Positions 38,209 through 48,637 are shown, counted from the stretch's first letter. The stretch is 64,000 nt of DNA from Hoyosella sp. YIM 151337 (GCF_026041215.1 NZ_JAPEIQ010000028.1:124001-188000), one strand, 5' to 3'. The notes: a model not told the origin generated them from the letters alone. Translations and numbers: made by a program.

Positions 38209-39390
38209 ATGTCAGTTGCACGGCCGGGCTCAGCACGCTCGGCGGCTCCGCCCGCCTCCCGCAGAACTGGGGTACGTCTTGCACGTCTCACCGCGGCAGG
38301 ACTGCTGAGCACCGTCATCCTCACCGGATGCGCGCGCTTCGATGATTCTCTCGCCTCTCCGTTCGAACCAGAACCCACGGCCGGGAACTTCGCGGAACTG
38401 AATCCGCCCGAAGGACGCGAAACCCCAACCCGCCAAGAGGACGAGCCACCGCCAGAGGGACCCTGTGTGGACCCTGACCCCGCCGTAGTCGCAACCTGCC
38501 TCGAACCCACGTCAGGTCTGGCCGTGCTGCCCGCCGGGGGTGCGGCCCTCGTGGCAGAACGTCCCACGGGCCGGATTTTCACGGTCGCACCGGAAACGGA
38601 GCCCCAAGAGTTCGCGCAGATCGACGTCGACGGCAGTGGCGATGGCGGTCTGCTGGACATCGCCTTATCCCCCACCTATTTCGAAGACCGGCTGATCTTC
38701 GCCTACATCTCGACGCCCACTGACAACCGCATCGTGCGGCTCGCACCGGGCGACACGCCGCGCCCCGTCCTGACCGGGATCCCCAAAGGCGCAAGCGGAA
38801 ACGGCGCTTCGATTACATTCGACGCCGCAGGTGCGCTACTCATACGCACCGGGGACGCGGGTGACCCGGCTGCCGCGACAGATCCCGCTTCCCTCGCAGG
38901 CAAGATTCTCCGCCTCGCCAACCCCTCACCTGCCGCCCTCGGACAGCCAGAAGTCGCCGCTTCGGGACTCACCGGCGGCGGTGGTGTTTGCATCGACCCG
39001 GTCACGGGCACCCTTTACACGACGGATCGCACTCCCGGGGGCGACCGCCTGGTACGGGTTGCTGAAGATGGAACTCTCGAGCCACTGTGGGTCTGGAGTG
39101 ATTCACCTGGCACCGCGCACTGCGCAGCGCTCGACAATGAAGTCGCGGTTGCTCTGGTAGGTGGCGAAGCCATCAGCTTTGTCGAAATCAGCGGGGAGAC
39201 CCGAGCGGTTACGGGGGACCCCGTGTTCGCCGTCGAAGGCCGCTATGGGCAGGTTTACGGTGCCGCCCGCGGCCCGGAAGGCGAAGTGTGGGCCGGGACC
39301 GTCAACAGGGCGACTGGCGAACCGGTAGACAGCGACGACCGCGTATTTATCATTCCGCCGGATGGTGGCGGCGGCATCAGTCCCGACTAA
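38209..39390 (+). CDS. lppZ: LppZ-like lipoprotein, beta-propeller (PQQ sugar dehydrogenase-like)
   Basis: 393 residues. A long basic N-region leads to a lipobox (LLSTVILTGC), giving lipid attachment at Cys about 41. A Pro/Glu-rich linker follows, then a six-bladed-propeller-type region (SGLAVLPAGGAALVAERPTGRIF, LLDIALSPTYFEDRLIFAYI, GKILRLANPSP, VCIDPVTGTLYTTDR) of the glucose/sorbosone dehydrogenase superfamily. Catalytic and PQQ residues cannot be verified by eye. ATG 38209 lies 7 nt after TACGTT, so expression is near-leaderless. Positional equivalent of Rv3006 (LppZ); 11 bp upstream of the next gene. Confidence 0.85.
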   Translation: MSVARPGSARSAAPPASRRTGVRLARLTAAGLLSTVILTGCARFDDSLASPFEPEPTAGNFAELNPPEGRETPTRQEDEPPPEGPCVDPDPAVVATCLEPTSGLAVLPAGGAALVAERPTGRIFTVAPETEPQEFAQIDVDGSGDGGLLDIALSPTYFEDRLIFAYISTPTDNRIVRLAPGDTPRPVLTGIPKGASGNGASITFDAAGALLIRTGDAGDPAAATDPASLAGKILRLANPSPAALGQPEVAASGLTGGGGVCIDPVTGTLYTTDRTPGGDRLVRVAEDGTLEPLWVWSDSPGTAHCAALDNEVAVALVGGEAISFVEISGETRAVTGDPVFAVEGRYGQVYGAARGPEGEVWAGTVNRATGEPVDSDDRVFIIPPDGGGGISPD

Positions 39391-39401
39391 GGAGGTCGGA
39401 C

Positions 39402-40085
39402 ATGAAACTCCCTGAACTCACTCAGGTACCTGGTATTCCCGAGTCAGCCATTACCGATCAGCTCATCACCACCCTGCCGGCCTTGGCGGCTGGTGCACCC
39501 TGGACGTGCCGGGCGCGCGCCGTCCTGTGGCTGGGGCGGGGCGGCAAAGCCGCCACCGCCGCGTTGGCCCCGGCAGTCGCCAAGCAGGCAACCGCACTGA
39601 GCGTCGTCGGCGGCATGGTGCACTATGAGCACACGCCGGTGGGGCCGTATGACGAGGTTTTCGGCGCCGTAGCGTTCCGCCAGGGCCGTCGACTCTCTGC
39701 CAGCGTGCCCTTTATCGCAGTCAATTCCGCAGTGAGCCTGGTCGGTGGCCGAAGCAACTGGTCACTGCCCAAGACGCTCGCGCAGTTCGAGGGGGAACCC
39801 GCGCCCGGGCGCACTATGACCGCTTCGCGTGACGACTGGAGTGTGCGCGCAGCAACCCGTGCGACAGGCCCGGCCGTGCCGATCACCATCAGCCGTCCGA
39901 TCACCCAAGAGTGGCCCGGTGGCGCGGTGCGAATGGCCACTCTGCGGGCACGAGGACGCGGCCGTCCCGCACTGGTGACCGTCGACGTGGATGCGGAACC
40001 AACCCTGTCAAGCTGGCTCCGCTCTGGCCGTCATCTCGGCATCGCGTTTGACACAATTAGATTCACGCTTGCCGCTCCCCTGTAG
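39402..40085 (+). CDS. Acetoacetate decarboxylase-fold protein
   Basis: 227 residues. The central part (MVHYEHTPVGPYDEVFGAVAF, SVPFIAVNSAVSLVGGRSNWSLPKTLAQFEGE) follows the acetoacetate decarboxylase superfamily pattern, where the Pro-Tyr-x-Glu strand and the Asn-Trp-x-Leu-Pro-Lys segment line the pocket. The lysine in WSLPK could be the Schiff-base residue, but this is not proven. ATG 39402 has AAGGAGG 7 bp upstream, immediately after the lppZ stop. Convergent with gatB, 3 bp apart, so no terminator fits between them. Confidence 0.65.
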   Translation: MKLPELTQVPGIPESAITDQLITTLPALAAGAPWTCRARAVLWLGRGGKAATAALAPAVAKQATALSVVGGMVHYEHTPVGPYDEVFGAVAFRQGRRLSASVPFIAVNSAVSLVGGRSNWSLPKTLAQFEGEPAPGRTMTASRDDWSVRAATRATGPAVPITISRPITQEWPGGAVRMATLRARGRGRPALVTVDVDAEPTLSSWLRSGRHLGIAFDTIRFTLAAPL

Positions 40086-40088
40086 GAA

Positions 40089-41627
40089 CTATTGTCCGCA
40101 CGCTTCGAGGACAAGCTCTTTCACACGCGCAGGATCGGCCTGGCCCTTGGTGGCCTTCATCACTGCGCCGACAAGAGCCCCAGCGGCCTGGACTTTGCCA
40201 CCCTTGATTTTCTCCACGACACCCGGGTTCGCGGCGATCGCGTCGGCGACTGCCTGCTGCAGCACGGAGTCGTCCCTGACGATTTCCAGTCCGCGAGCGG
40301 TCATCACGGTTTCCGGATCGCCCTCGCCAGCGAGCACCCCATCGATGACCTCACGTGCCAGCTTGTTCGTGAGTTTGCCGCTGCTCACAAGGTCCGCAAC
40401 CTTCGCGACGTGCTCGGGTGTGATAGCGAGCTGAGCAAGAGTCACACCCTCCGCGTTGGCCTTCTGCGTCAGATACGACACCCACCATGATCGTGCAGCG
40501 TCAGACGGCGCACCTGCCTCGATCGTCGCTGTGATCAATTCGAGCGCGCCCGCGTTGATAATGTCGCGCATCACCTCGTCAGAGACGCCCCACTCAGCCT
40601 GGATACGTGCACGGCGCAGCCACGGGAGTTCTGGCAGCGTCGCACGCAACTCCTCAATCCATTGCGCATCCGGCTCCACTGGTTGCAAGTCTGGGTCTGG
40701 GAAGTACCGGTAGTCCTCCGCGGTTTCCTTGCGCCGTCCGGGGCTCGTGGTGCCGTCGGTTTCCTGGAAGTGCCGCGTCTCCTGGACAATTTCAGCACCA
40801 GCGAGGAGCACCGCGGCTTGTCGCCGCATCTCGTAACGCACCGCAGTCTCGACACTCTTCAGCGAGTTCACGTTTTTGGTTTCGGTTCGGGTACCGAATT
40901 CACTCGCCCCAATCGGCATGAGCGAAACGTTCGCGTCGCAGCGCAGCGAACCCTGATCCATACGCACGTCAGACACGTCGAGCGCCTTGAGCAGATCCCG
41001 CAGCGCGCCGACGTAGGCACGTGCTACTTCCGGCGCCTGCGAACCTGCACCTTCGATCGGTTTGCTCACGATCTCAATGAGCGGCACACCAGCCCGGTTG
41101 TAGTCCAGCAATGAATGCGTTGCACCCTCGATACGGCCGGTGCTACTGCCGACGTGGAGTAGCTTCCCCGTGTCTTCCTCCATGTGAGCACGTTCGATTC
41201 CCACGCGGAACGTCTCACCGTCGTCGAGGACGACGTCGAGGTAACCATCGAACGCGATCGGCTCTTCGTACTGCGAGATCTGGTAGTTCTTCGGCTGGTC
41301 GGGATAGAAATAGTTCTTCCGCGCGAATTGACTCCACGGCGCGATTGAGCAGTTTAGCGCGAGCCCAATCCGTATCGCGGATTCGACGGCTGCCTTGTTA
41401 ACCACTGGCAGCGCACCGGGAAGGCCCAGGCACACCGGGCAGACTTGTGTGTTGGGTTCCGCGCCGAACGTTGTGGGGCACGGGCAAAACATCTTCGTCG
41501 CGGTGTGCAATTCAACGTGGACCTCCATACCGAGCACTGGCTCGAAGTGCTCGAGGACCTCGTCGTAGTCAAGCGGTTCCACAGTCTGTCCGTTTCGGGA
41601 AGCGTCGATCCGGGGGCTGGCAGTCAT
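40089..41627 (-). CDS. gatB: Asp-tRNA(Asn)/Glu-tRNA(Gln) amidotransferase subunit B
   Basis: 512 residues. Binds the mischarged tRNA and activates it with [22 protein letters not shown] and [19 protein letters not shown] carry the zinc cysteines; [33 protein letters not shown] and [19 protein letters not shown] are hallmark segments. A C-terminal YqeY-like tail follows. ATG 41627 starts inside the 3' spacer of pfkA; the longer open frame lies antisense. Separated from gatCA by pfkA and an inserted transporter unit. Confidence 0.95.
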   Translation of the reverse strand: MTASPRIDASRNGQTVEPLDYDEVLEHFEPVLGMEVHVELHTATKMFCPCPTTFGAEPNTQVCPVCLGLPGALPVVNKAAVESAIRIGLALNCSIAPWSQFARKNYFYPDQPKNYQISQYEEPIAFDGYLDVVLDDGETFRVGIERAHMEEDTGKLLHVGSSTGRIEGATHSLLDYNRAGVPLIEIVSKPIEGAGSQAPEVARAYVGALRDLLKALDVSDVRMDQGSLRCDANVSLMPIGASEFGTRTETKNVNSLKSVETAVRYEMRRQAAVLLAGAEIVQETRHFQETDGTTSPGRRKETAEDYRYFPDPDLQPVEPDAQWIEELRATLPELPWLRRARIQAEWGVSDEVMRDIINAGALELITATIEAGAPSDAARSWWVSYLTQKANAEGVTLAQLAITPEHVAKVADLVSSGKLTNKLAREVIDGVLAGEGDPETVMTARGLEIVRDDSVLQQAVADAIAANPGVVEKIKGGKVQAAGALVGAVMKATKGQADPARVKELVLEACGQ

Positions 41628-41649
41628 GGTTGGAAAGTCTATGCGAGTT

Positions 41650-42681
41650 TCAGCCGAAGAACGCCGCTGCCTCCTCGTACCGGTTTTGCGGGACGACCTT
41701 GAGATGATCGACAGCGTCCGCGAGTGATACGAGCTCGATCTCGCTGCCGCGCAGCGCCACCATTTTCCCGTGCGCCCCCGCGTGCGCCGCGACACTCGCG
41801 TTGATACCGAAACGGGTGGCGAGCACCCGGTCGTACGCGGTTGGCGTGCCGCCGCGCTGGACGTGACCAAGTACCGTGGTGCGCACCTCTTTGCCGATCC
41901 GCTGTTCGATCTCGACGGCAAGTTGTTGCGCGACACCGGTGAACCGTTTGTGACCGAACTCGTCCACACCACCTTCGCGCAGTGTCATCGAATCGGGCTT
42001 CGGTTCAGCACCTTCCGCGACGACACAGATGAAATGGCTGTCCCCGCGCTGAAAGCGGCGCTTCATCATCGCGCACACTTCCTCGACGTCGAACGGCTGC
42101 TCGGGAATCAGGGTGAGGTGCGCGCCAGCAGCCAGCCCGGCATGCAGCGCGATCCAGCCCGCGTGGCGCCCCATGACTTCGACGAGCATGACACGCTGAT
42201 GCGACTCGGCTGTGGTGTGCAACCGGTCAATCGCCTCGGTCGCGATCGCGAGTGCCGTGTTGAACCCGAAGGTGTAGTCGGTGCACGCGATGTCGTTGTC
42301 GATGGTTTTAGGAACCCCCACGATGGGGACCTCGGATTCGGACAGCCAATGGGCCGCGGTCAGCGTCCCTTCGCCCCCGATTGGTATCAACACATCGATG
42401 CCGTTGTTGTCGAGCGTCCGCTTGATTTGATCAAGGCCAGCGCGCAGGACCTCCGGGTTCACCCGCGCAGTACCGAGTATCGTTCCGCCGCGAGCAAGTA
42501 TGGAGTCGACACGGTCGTCGTACCGCAACTGCTCCTTGCGGTCTTCCAGCAAGCCACGCCAGCCGTCACGAAACCCCACCACTGTGCTGCCATACCGAAT
42601 TTCACTGGTGCGCACGACCGCACGAATCACCGCGTTAAGGCCGGGGCAGTCACCGCCGCCCGTCAAAACTCCTATCCGCAT
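41650..42681 (-). CDS. pfkA: 6-phosphofructokinase
   Basis: 343 residues. Phosphorylates fructose 6-phosphate. N-terminal [31 protein letters not shown] and [18 protein letters not shown], then [20 protein letters not shown] and [15 protein letters not shown]. The donor-site pair is Gly (GGEGT) with Lys (PKTID), the combination seen in actinobacterial ATP-dependent group III enzymes; pyrophosphate-dependent forms have Asp at the first position. GGAGGG lies about 5 bp upstream of ATG 42681. gatB starts 22 bp after the stop. Confidence 0.94.
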   Translation of the reverse strand: MRIGVLTGGGDCPGLNAVIRAVVRTSEIRYGSTVVGFRDGWRGLLEDRKEQLRYDDRVDSILARGGTILGTARVNPEVLRAGLDQIKRTLDNNGIDVLIPIGGEGTLTAAHWLSESEVPIVGVPKTIDNDIACTDYTFGFNTALAIATEAIDRLHTTAESHQRVMLVEVMGRHAGWIALHAGLAAGAHLTLIPEQPFDVEEVCAMMKRRFQRGDSHFICVVAEGAEPKPDSMTLREGGVDEFGHKRFTGVAQQLAVEIEQRIGKEVRTTVLGHVQRGGTPTAYDRVLATRFGINASVAAHAGAHGKMVALRGSEIELVSLADAVDHLKVVPQNRYEEAAAFFG

Positions 42682-42794
42682 GCCACCCTCCGGCTACCGC
42701 TACTAGCAAGAAATCAGCCACAACAGCTACTGACCTTACGGGAATTCCGGGCGCGCCGAGCGCTGCGGTGCCGACAAGATGCACCAAACCTCTC

Positions 42795-42806
42795 TCACAT
42801 TTGTGA
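42795..42806. promoter_or_regulatory. Candidate operator upstream of the SLC13 transporter
   Basis: Palindrome TCACA-TT-TGTGA about 100 bp before the transporter ATG, in the 221-bp interval divergent from pfkA. It could bind the DcuR/CitB-type regulator encoded downstream or another factor; the 2-bp centre does not fit the CRP consensus spacing. Nothing else stands out in this interval. Confidence 0.3.
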
Positions 42807-42902
42807 TCGCGACCATTAAGACCACAACAGCGACAGCGCCCCGTGATGGCTGACACATTCAAAACACTACGTAAGCGACGTCACGTTTCGGAGGTGTCGA
42901 TA

Positions 42903-44510
42903 ATGACCGCAACGCTGAAGCAGGCCGAGGCGAAAGCCACGGCTTCGGCGGGACAACGACCAGGGGCTGATGAGTCCCTCTTACCCCAGGGGCGGCTGTG
43001 GTTTGGCCGCATCTTGGGCCCCGCGCTAGGCCTCGCCGCGTTCCTGCTGATTCCGGCTGACGATGCGCTGTCGAGCAGCGCCCGCATCACTGCCGCGGTC
43101 GCAATCACTGTAGCGGTCTGGTGGATGACCGAAGCGCTGCCACTCCCAGTTACTTCCCTGGTACCGATCGTCGCTTTCCCCACCCTCGGTGTGCTCCAGC
43201 TATCGGAAGCCACCGCTCCGTACGCGTCGCCCACGGTGTTCCTTTTCATGGGCGGTTTCATCATCGCGCTGGCGATGCAGAAATGGAACTTGCACAAACG
43301 CATCGCGCTGATCGTGATGCGCATGGTGGGCACAAAGCCCCGTCAGCTCATCCTTGGCGTGATGATCGCGACCGCATTCTTGTCAATGTGGGTGAGCAAC
43401 ACCGCGACCACGTTGATGATGCTTCCGATCGGTATCAGTGTGCTCGCGCTCGTCGCTGCAAAGAAGGGCGCTGGCGCGGACGACTCTGCCGACGGGCCCG
43501 TGTCGAACATGTTCGCAGACAAAGACACCAAGAACTTCGCCACCTGCCTCATGCTTTCCATCGCATTCGCGGCGACGATCGGCGGTCTGGCCACACTCAT
43601 CGGCAGCCCGCCGAACCTGATTCTCGCCGGCTTCATCGAAGAGACCTATGAAGGCATCTCCATCAGCTTCGCGGACTGGATGAAGGTGGGCGTACCGCTC
43701 GCGGTCGTTTTCCTTTTTATCGCATGGGTTCTGCTCACCCGCGTCATCTACCCCACGAGACTGTCGAACATTGTGGGCGGTGACGACATCCTCCAGCGCG
43801 AACTCGACAAACTCGGCCCGATTTCGCGTGCCGAACTGATCGTTCTCGCTGTGTTCGCCTCCGCAGCCACTCTGTGGGTCTTCCGCACTCCGCTGACCGA
43901 ATGGGAGGCGCTGACAAGCCGGGCACCGTTCGTCGAGAATCTCGACGACGCCACCATCGCTATCGCCGCAGCGATCGCTTTGTTCGTCATCCCCGCTTCC
44001 GTCAAGGACGGCCGCGCCATGATGACGATGGACTGGAAGACCGCCCAGACCGGCATCCCGTGGGGTGTGCTTCTCCTGTTCGGTGGCGGCCTGAGCCTCG
44101 CGAAGGCTGTGCAGGACACCGGGCTGAGCACCTACATCGGCACCCAGGTCAGCGGCTTCGGGGTGCTCCCCACCGTGCTGATGATCGCCGCGGTGTGCTT
44201 GCTGATCCTCGCCCTCACTGAACTCACCAGCAACACGGCCACTGCCGCTACGTTCCTGCCCGTCCTCGGCGGTGTGGCGCTCGGTATCGGTATCGACCCG
44301 ATGCTCCTGCTGGTGCCCGCAGCGTTCGCCGCGACATGCAGCTTCATGCTCCCCGTCGGTACCCCGCCGAACGCGATCGTCTTCGGATCGGGCTACGTGA
44401 CAATGGGGCAGATGGTGCGGGCCGGGGTGTGGCTCAACCTCATCGGTGTCGTCCTGATCACCGGCGCGGTACTGCTGCTCGGCGGCTGGGGCATGGGTAT
44501 CACCCTCTAA
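42903..44510 (+). CDS. SLC13/DASS-family anion:sodium symporter
   Basis: 535 residues with 11 or more hydrophobic segments. Both substrate/sodium-site Ser-Asn-Thr motifs are present (MWVSNTATTLMMLPI and LTELTSNTATAATFLP), each followed later by a hairpin-tip motif (IGSPPNLI and VGTPPNAIV), as in dicarboxylate carriers of the VcINDY/SdcS type. Likely substrates are succinate, malate or fumarate. ATG 42903 has GGAGGTG 7-8 bp upstream and is preferred over the GTG at 42843. The two-component genes follow 39 bp later, an arrangement that usually means substrate-induced uptake. Confidence 0.92.
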   Translation: MTATLKQAEAKATASAGQRPGADESLLPQGRLWFGRILGPALGLAAFLLIPADDALSSSARITAAVAITVAVWWMTEALPLPVTSLVPIVAFPTLGVLQLSEATAPYASPTVFLFMGGFIIALAMQKWNLHKRIALIVMRMVGTKPRQLILGVMIATAFLSMWVSNTATTLMMLPIGISVLALVAAKKGAGADDSADGPVSNMFADKDTKNFATCLMLSIAFAATIGGLATLIGSPPNLILAGFIEETYEGISISFADWMKVGVPLAVVFLFIAWVLLTRVIYPTRLSNIVGGDDILQRELDKLGPISRAELIVLAVFASAATLWVFRTPLTEWEALTSRAPFVENLDDATIAIAAAIALFVIPASVKDGRAMMTMDWKTAQTGIPWGVLLLFGGGLSLAKAVQDTGLSTYIGTQVSGFGVLPTVLMIAAVCLLILALTELTSNTATAATFLPVLGGVALGIGIDPMLLLVPAAFAATCSFMLPVGTPPNAIVFGSGYVTMGQMVRAGVWLNLIGVVLITGAVLLLGGWGMGITL

Positions 44511-44549
44511 GCACCGCTCACGGCCAACGTGATCTGGAAGACTTGCAGA

Positions 44550-46175
44550 ATGCGACGACCGCTCAGCCTGGCACAGCAATTATTTGCTCTGCAGCTGGCG
44601 GTCGTCGTACTGCTGATTGCCGGGGCAGGCGTCCTGGCCTACTTCGACGCTCGGCGGATCAGCGAGGCCGCCGCCGAGCGGCGCGTCCTCACGCTCGCAT
44701 CGGCACTCGCTGAACTTCCCGACGTCCACAATGCTCTGCAGGCAGCTGACCCCGCGGCGGAGTTGCAGCCGCTAGCGCAGTCGGTCGCGAACGCCACCGC
44801 GAGCGACTTCATTGTTTTCATGGCAACCGACAGGACCCGGTATTCACATCCAAATGCGAGCCTCATCGGTCAGCCGTATATCGGGACCATTGACGGCGCT
44901 CTCGAGGGGGGTGTCGTGACGGAAACCTACGAGGGCACGCTGGGGCCGTCCGTGCGTGCTGTTGTTCCGATCCGGGACGCGGACGACAACGTCACCGCGC
45001 TCGTGTCGATCGGGGTACTGCAGTACCACGTGGGTCGTGAGGTTCGTGAACGACTCACTCTTCTCGCGGTGGCAGCGGCCGGTGCGCTCCTCATCTCCGC
45101 CGGAGGTACCCTCCTCATCAGTCGTCGTTTGAGCCGCCAAACGCTGGGACTCGGGCCGGCTGAAATCACCCGCATGTACGAGCAGCACGACGCGGTGCTG
45201 CGCGCAGTGCGTGAAGGTCTGCTGATCGTCGATACGCAGGGGTGCCTCGTTCTCGCCAACGACGAAGCGCGCAGATTGCTGGAACTTCCTGCGGCTGCGG
45301 TAGACCAGAATGTCCGCGGTCTCAACGTCGAAGAGCCACTGCGCTCCTGGCTCGCTACCGGAGAAACACTTGTGGACCGCCTTGTCGTGTACCGCGATCG
45401 GGTGTTGGTGGTCAACAGCGAACCCGCAGTAAAGGACGCTCGCGTGCTCGGCACCGTCACCACGCTGCGTGACCACACCGAGCTCGAGACACTCACCGGT
45501 GAACTCGACTCTGCTCGCGGCTTCGCCGAAGCGCTGCGCGCTCAGGCACATGAAGCAGCGAACCGTTTGCACACCGTCGTCACCATGATCGAACTGGGTC
45601 AGCCTGACAAAGCAGTGGAGTTTGCCACCGTCGAACTGCAGGCGGCACAGCAACTCACGGATCGCGTCGTCGGCGCCGTCGAGGAACCCGCCCTTGCCGC
45701 CCTGCTGCTCAGCAAAGCCGCACAGGCACATGAAAAGGGTGTCGAGCTGGTTATCACCGAGGAAACCGAGGTAACCGCACTGTCTGACATCGGCACTGGC
45801 ATGTCGCCGCGTGAGATCGTCACGGTGGTAGGCAATCTCGTCGACAATGCCATCGACGCGGCGGTCGCCGCCCCACCTCCCCGGCAAGTCGTCTTAGCCG
45901 CTTACACGGACCACACTGGTTTCTGGCTTTCCGTGACGGACACCGGCAGTGGACTGCCGCCTGGCGACAGCGAGAATATCTTTGTGCGCGGCTGGTCAAC
46001 AAAAACCACGGATGCTCCCCATGGACGCGGGCTCGGTCTCGCCCTCGTCAAACAGATAGTGACACGGCATCATGGCACGATCGACGCCTACCCAGGCGAC
46101 AGCGCTGTGAGTTCCGACGGCCCCAGCCCTGGGGCAACGTTCCAGATACATATTCCGCTGCGGAGTGAGGCATGA
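44550..46175 (+). CDS. Sensor histidine kinase (DcuS/CitA type)
   Basis: 541 residues. TM1 about 10-31, an extracytoplasmic PDC/Cache-like sensor (about 32-168; RYSHPNASLIGQPYIGTIDGAL is the typical ligand-loop region), TM2 about 169-191, a PAS domain (about 208-313), and a kinase core with phospho-acceptor His334 in AHEAANRLHTVVTMIELG. The ATPase has VGNLVDNAIDAA, DTGSGLP and GRGLGLALVKQ. CitA/DcuS kinases sense C4- or C6-carboxylates outside the cell, which fits the upstream transporter. The start could also be GTG 44529. Overlaps the regulator gene by 4 bp. Confidence 0.93.
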   Translation: MRRPLSLAQQLFALQLAVVVLLIAGAGVLAYFDARRISEAAAERRVLTLASALAELPDVHNALQAADPAAELQPLAQSVANATASDFIVFMATDRTRYSHPNASLIGQPYIGTIDGALEGGVVTETYEGTLGPSVRAVVPIRDADDNVTALVSIGVLQYHVGREVRERLTLLAVAAAGALLISAGGTLLISRRLSRQTLGLGPAEITRMYEQHDAVLRAVREGLLIVDTQGCLVLANDEARRLLELPAAAVDQNVRGLNVEEPLRSWLATGETLVDRLVVYRDRVLVVNSEPAVKDARVLGTVTTLRDHTELETLTGELDSARGFAEALRAQAHEAANRLHTVVTMIELGQPDKAVEFATVELQAAQQLTDRVVGAVEEPALAALLLSKAAQAHEKGVELVITEETEVTALSDIGTGMSPREIVTVVGNLVDNAIDAAVAAPPPRQVVLAAYTDHTGFWLSVTDTGSGLPPGDSENIFVRGWSTKTTDAPHGRGLGLALVKQIVTRHHGTIDAYPGDSAVSSDGPSPGATFQIHIPLRSEA

Positions 46176-46855
46176 TCAGGACTCTCATCGTCGAAGACGA
46201 TGCGCTCATCGCAGAAGCCCACGCACAGTACCTCGCCAGAGTTCCCGGCTTTGTAGTCGCGGGAGTCGTGGAGAGCGGCGCAAAGGCATGGGAATTCCTC
46301 AAGAACAACGAGACGGACCTCGTGCTGCTGGACTTTTATCTGCCGGACATGACTGGTGTCGACGTCTGCCGCGGCATCCGCGCCCGCGGACACCTCGTCG
46401 ACATCATCGCGATCACCTCCGCCCGCGACGCTCACATTGTCCGGTCAGTCGTCGCCTACGGGGTCATCCACTACCTGCTGAAACCATTCACTTTCGCGAG
46501 CTTCAAAGCGAAACTCGAAAGCTACCGCGAGTTCCGGGACCACCTCCCCCACGCTGGAAGGGATGCCGCCCAGCAGGACGTCGACCGCGCGCTCGGCGCA
46601 CTGCGCGGCGGGCTTACCATCCCGCCTCCGAAGGGCCTGAGCGAATCCACGCTGACCACCGTGGTCGACGCGCTTCGCACCCATTCCGGGGCCGGTATCT
46701 CGGCGAGCGAACTTGCCGACGAACTCGGCATGGCGCGAGTCACCACGCGCCGCTACCTCGAGCATTTAGTGGAACAGAACGTCGCGGAGCGCACTCCACG
46801 CTATGGAACGCAGGGGCGCCCCGAGATGATCTACAGTTGGCGCCCCCGCAAATAG
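46172..46855 (+). CDS. Response regulator (DcuR/CitB type)
   Basis: 227 residues. Receiver domain with acidic pocket EDD (8-10), phospho-acceptor Asp54 (LLDFYLPD), switch Thr in AITSARD and Lys in LLKPFTF. The C-terminal helix-turn-helix (GISASELADELGMARVTTRRYLEHLVEQ) and the terminal GRPEMIYSW match the CitB/DcuR output domain. ATGA overlap with the kinase gene shows co-translation. The stop is 1 bp from the convergent gatA stop. Confidence 0.94.
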   Translation: MIRTLIVEDDALIAEAHAQYLARVPGFVVAGVVESGAKAWEFLKNNETDLVLLDFYLPDMTGVDVCRGIRARGHLVDIIAITSARDAHIVRSVVAYGVIHYLLKPFTFASFKAKLESYREFRDHLPHAGRDAAQQDVDRALGALRGGLTIPPPKGLSESTLTTVVDALRTHSGAGISASELADELGMARVTTRRYLEHLVEQNVAERTPRYGTQGRPEMIYSWRPRK

Positions 46856-46856
46856 C

Positions 46857-48341
46857 CTAAAGCGCGGTCGGCAGGTCGCCGCGTGCCGCCTCGTACGCCG
46901 CGCCGACCCGATAAAGCCGCTCGTCCGCGAGAGCTGGCGCCATGATTTGAAGTCCTACCGGCAGCTCGTCATCGGGTGACAGCCCCGCTGGCACGGACAT
47001 GGCGCAGTGACCCGCGAGATTTGTTGGCAGCGTGCACAAGTCGGAGAGATACATCGCAAGCGGATCGTCAACCTTCTCGCCCAGCTTCCACGCGGTAAAT
47101 GGACTGGTCGGTGCGACGAGCACGTCCACCTTCTCGTATGCCGCCTCGAAATCACGCGCGATCAGTGTGCGGACTTTCAGTGCCTGACCGTAGTAGGCGT
47201 CGTAGTATCCGGCCGACAGAGCGTAGGTGCCGATCATGATGCGGCGCTTCACTTCCTTGCCGAAGCCTGCGGCACGCGTTTCGGCCATCACCTGTTCGGC
47301 GCTGCGCGTGCCGTCATGACCGGTGCGCAGTCCATAGCGCATCGCGTCGAACCGCGCGAGGTTCGATGACACCTCGCTGGGCAAGATCAGGTAGTAAGCG
47401 GCGAGGGCATAGCTGAAATGCGGGCACGACACTTCGACGATCTCGGCACCGAGACCACGCAGGGTTTCCACAGCCTTGTCGAACGTGCTCAGTACACCAG
47501 ACTGGTACGAATCGGAGTGCAATTCCTTGACCACGCCAATGCGTACGCCGGCAAGTCCACCTTCTGCACCCTCCTTCGCAGCTTGCACGACGGGGCGCAC
47601 AGCCGCGTCTATCGAGGTCGAATCGCGCGGATCGTGCCCAGCAATCACCTCGTGCAGCAGCGCCGTGTCGAGGACGGTACGTGCACAGGGGCCGCCCTGG
47701 TCCAGTGAGGACGCGCACGCCACGAGGCCATACCTCGAGACGGTGCCATAGGTGGGTTTCACGCCTACGGTGGACGTCATCGCGGCGGGCTGCCTGATCG
47801 AGCCACCAGTATCGGTACCGATGGCCAGCGGAGCTTCGAATGCGGCGAGCGCAGCTGCCGAGCCACCGCCGGAGCCGCCGGGGATGCGCTGTTCACCCCA
47901 AGGGTTCAATGTTGGCCCGTACGCGGAGTTCTCCGTCGACGAGCCCATCGCGAACTCATCCATGTTCGTTTTTCCCAGGATGGGAATGCCCGCAGCCCGC
48001 AATCGGCCAGTCAAGGTTGCGTCGTAGGGCGGCACCCAGCCTTCGAGAATTTTCGATGCGCACGTCGTCGGCATGTCCGACGTGGTGAAAACGTCCTTCA
48101 GCGCGATCGGGACGCCAGCCAGCGGAGATGCTGGCGCGTCACCGCGAGCGACCGCGGCGTCGACCTCCCGTGCCGCCGTCAGCGCGGCCTCGTCAGCAAC
48201 ATGCAGGAACGCGTTGTACTTCTCGTCAACGTCACGAATCCGGTCGAGGTGAGCTTGCGTGATTTCTGTCGCAGACACTTCGCGTGTCCGGATCTTGCCG
48301 GCGAGCGTGGCAGCCGACAGCCTGATCAGTTCTTCGCTCAC
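46857..48341 (-). CDS. gatA: Asp/Glu-tRNA amidotransferase subunit A
   Basis: 494 residues; amidase-signature glutaminase that delivers ammonia to GatB. The Ser-cisSer-Lys triad is intact: Lys82 (PIALKDVFT), Ser157 ([11 protein letters not shown]) and Ser181 ([11 protein letters not shown]). [23 protein letters not shown] and [17 protein letters not shown] are GatA-typical. The start overlaps the gatC stop by 4 bp. Confidence 0.96.
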   Translation of the reverse strand: MSEELIRLSAATLAGKIRTREVSATEITQAHLDRIRDVDEKYNAFLHVADEAALTAAREVDAAVARGDAPASPLAGVPIALKDVFTTSDMPTTCASKILEGWVPPYDATLTGRLRAAGIPILGKTNMDEFAMGSSTENSAYGPTLNPWGEQRIPGGSGGGSAAALAAFEAPLAIGTDTGGSIRQPAAMTSTVGVKPTYGTVSRYGLVACASSLDQGGPCARTVLDTALLHEVIAGHDPRDSTSIDAAVRPVVQAAKEGAEGGLAGVRIGVVKELHSDSYQSGVLSTFDKAVETLRGLGAEIVEVSCPHFSYALAAYYLILPSEVSSNLARFDAMRYGLRTGHDGTRSAEQVMAETRAAGFGKEVKRRIMIGTYALSAGYYDAYYGQALKVRTLIARDFEAAYEKVDVLVAPTSPFTAWKLGEKVDDPLAMYLSDLCTLPTNLAGHCAMSVPAGLSPDDELPVGLQIMAPALADERLYRVGAAYEAARGDLPTAL

Positions 48342-48637
48342 TGCTCTTCTCCCAGGATCTGCGGCACCGCGAAACGGTTATCGTCGACCTCTGGCGCGCC
48401 CGACAGCGCCTGTTCCTGCGTCAGGCCCGGTTCTATAACGTCGTCGCGCCACGTGTTCGCGGTGGCCGCGGGATGCGCTGTCGCCGGGACATCGTTCGCC
48501 GCCACCTCAGCAACAGCTTTGACGTGGTTGAGGATCGAGTCGAGCTGGCCGGCGAACTCGTCGAGTTCCGCGTCGGTCAGCGCGAGCCGAGACAACCGGG
48601 CGAGGTGTGCAACCTCATCGCGGGAGATGGCAGGCAC
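48338..48637 (-). CDS. gatC: Asp/Glu-tRNA amidotransferase subunit C
   Basis: 99 residues. Stabilises GatA-GatB by wrapping around both. [33 protein letters not shown] is the conserved N-terminal helix pair, and the C-terminal LRDD-like segment appears as [16 protein letters not shown]. Promoter must lie in the 82 bp before it. Confidence 0.95.
   Translation of the reverse strand: MPAISRDEVAHLARLSRLALTDAELDEFAGQLDSILNHVKAVAEVAANDVPATAHPAATANTWRDDVIEPGLTQEQALSGAPEVDDNRFAVPQILGEEQ

Noticed and set aside
42795-42806. Possible CRP/GlxR site
   Set aside because: The half-sites are TCACA/TGTGA in the everted order with 2-bp spacing, not TGTGA-N6-TCACA; kept only as a generic candidate operator.
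43383-44579. 398-codon antisense frame across the SLC13 gene
   Set aside because: His/Asp/Glu-rich composition is the mirror of membrane-protein codons; no plausible protein.
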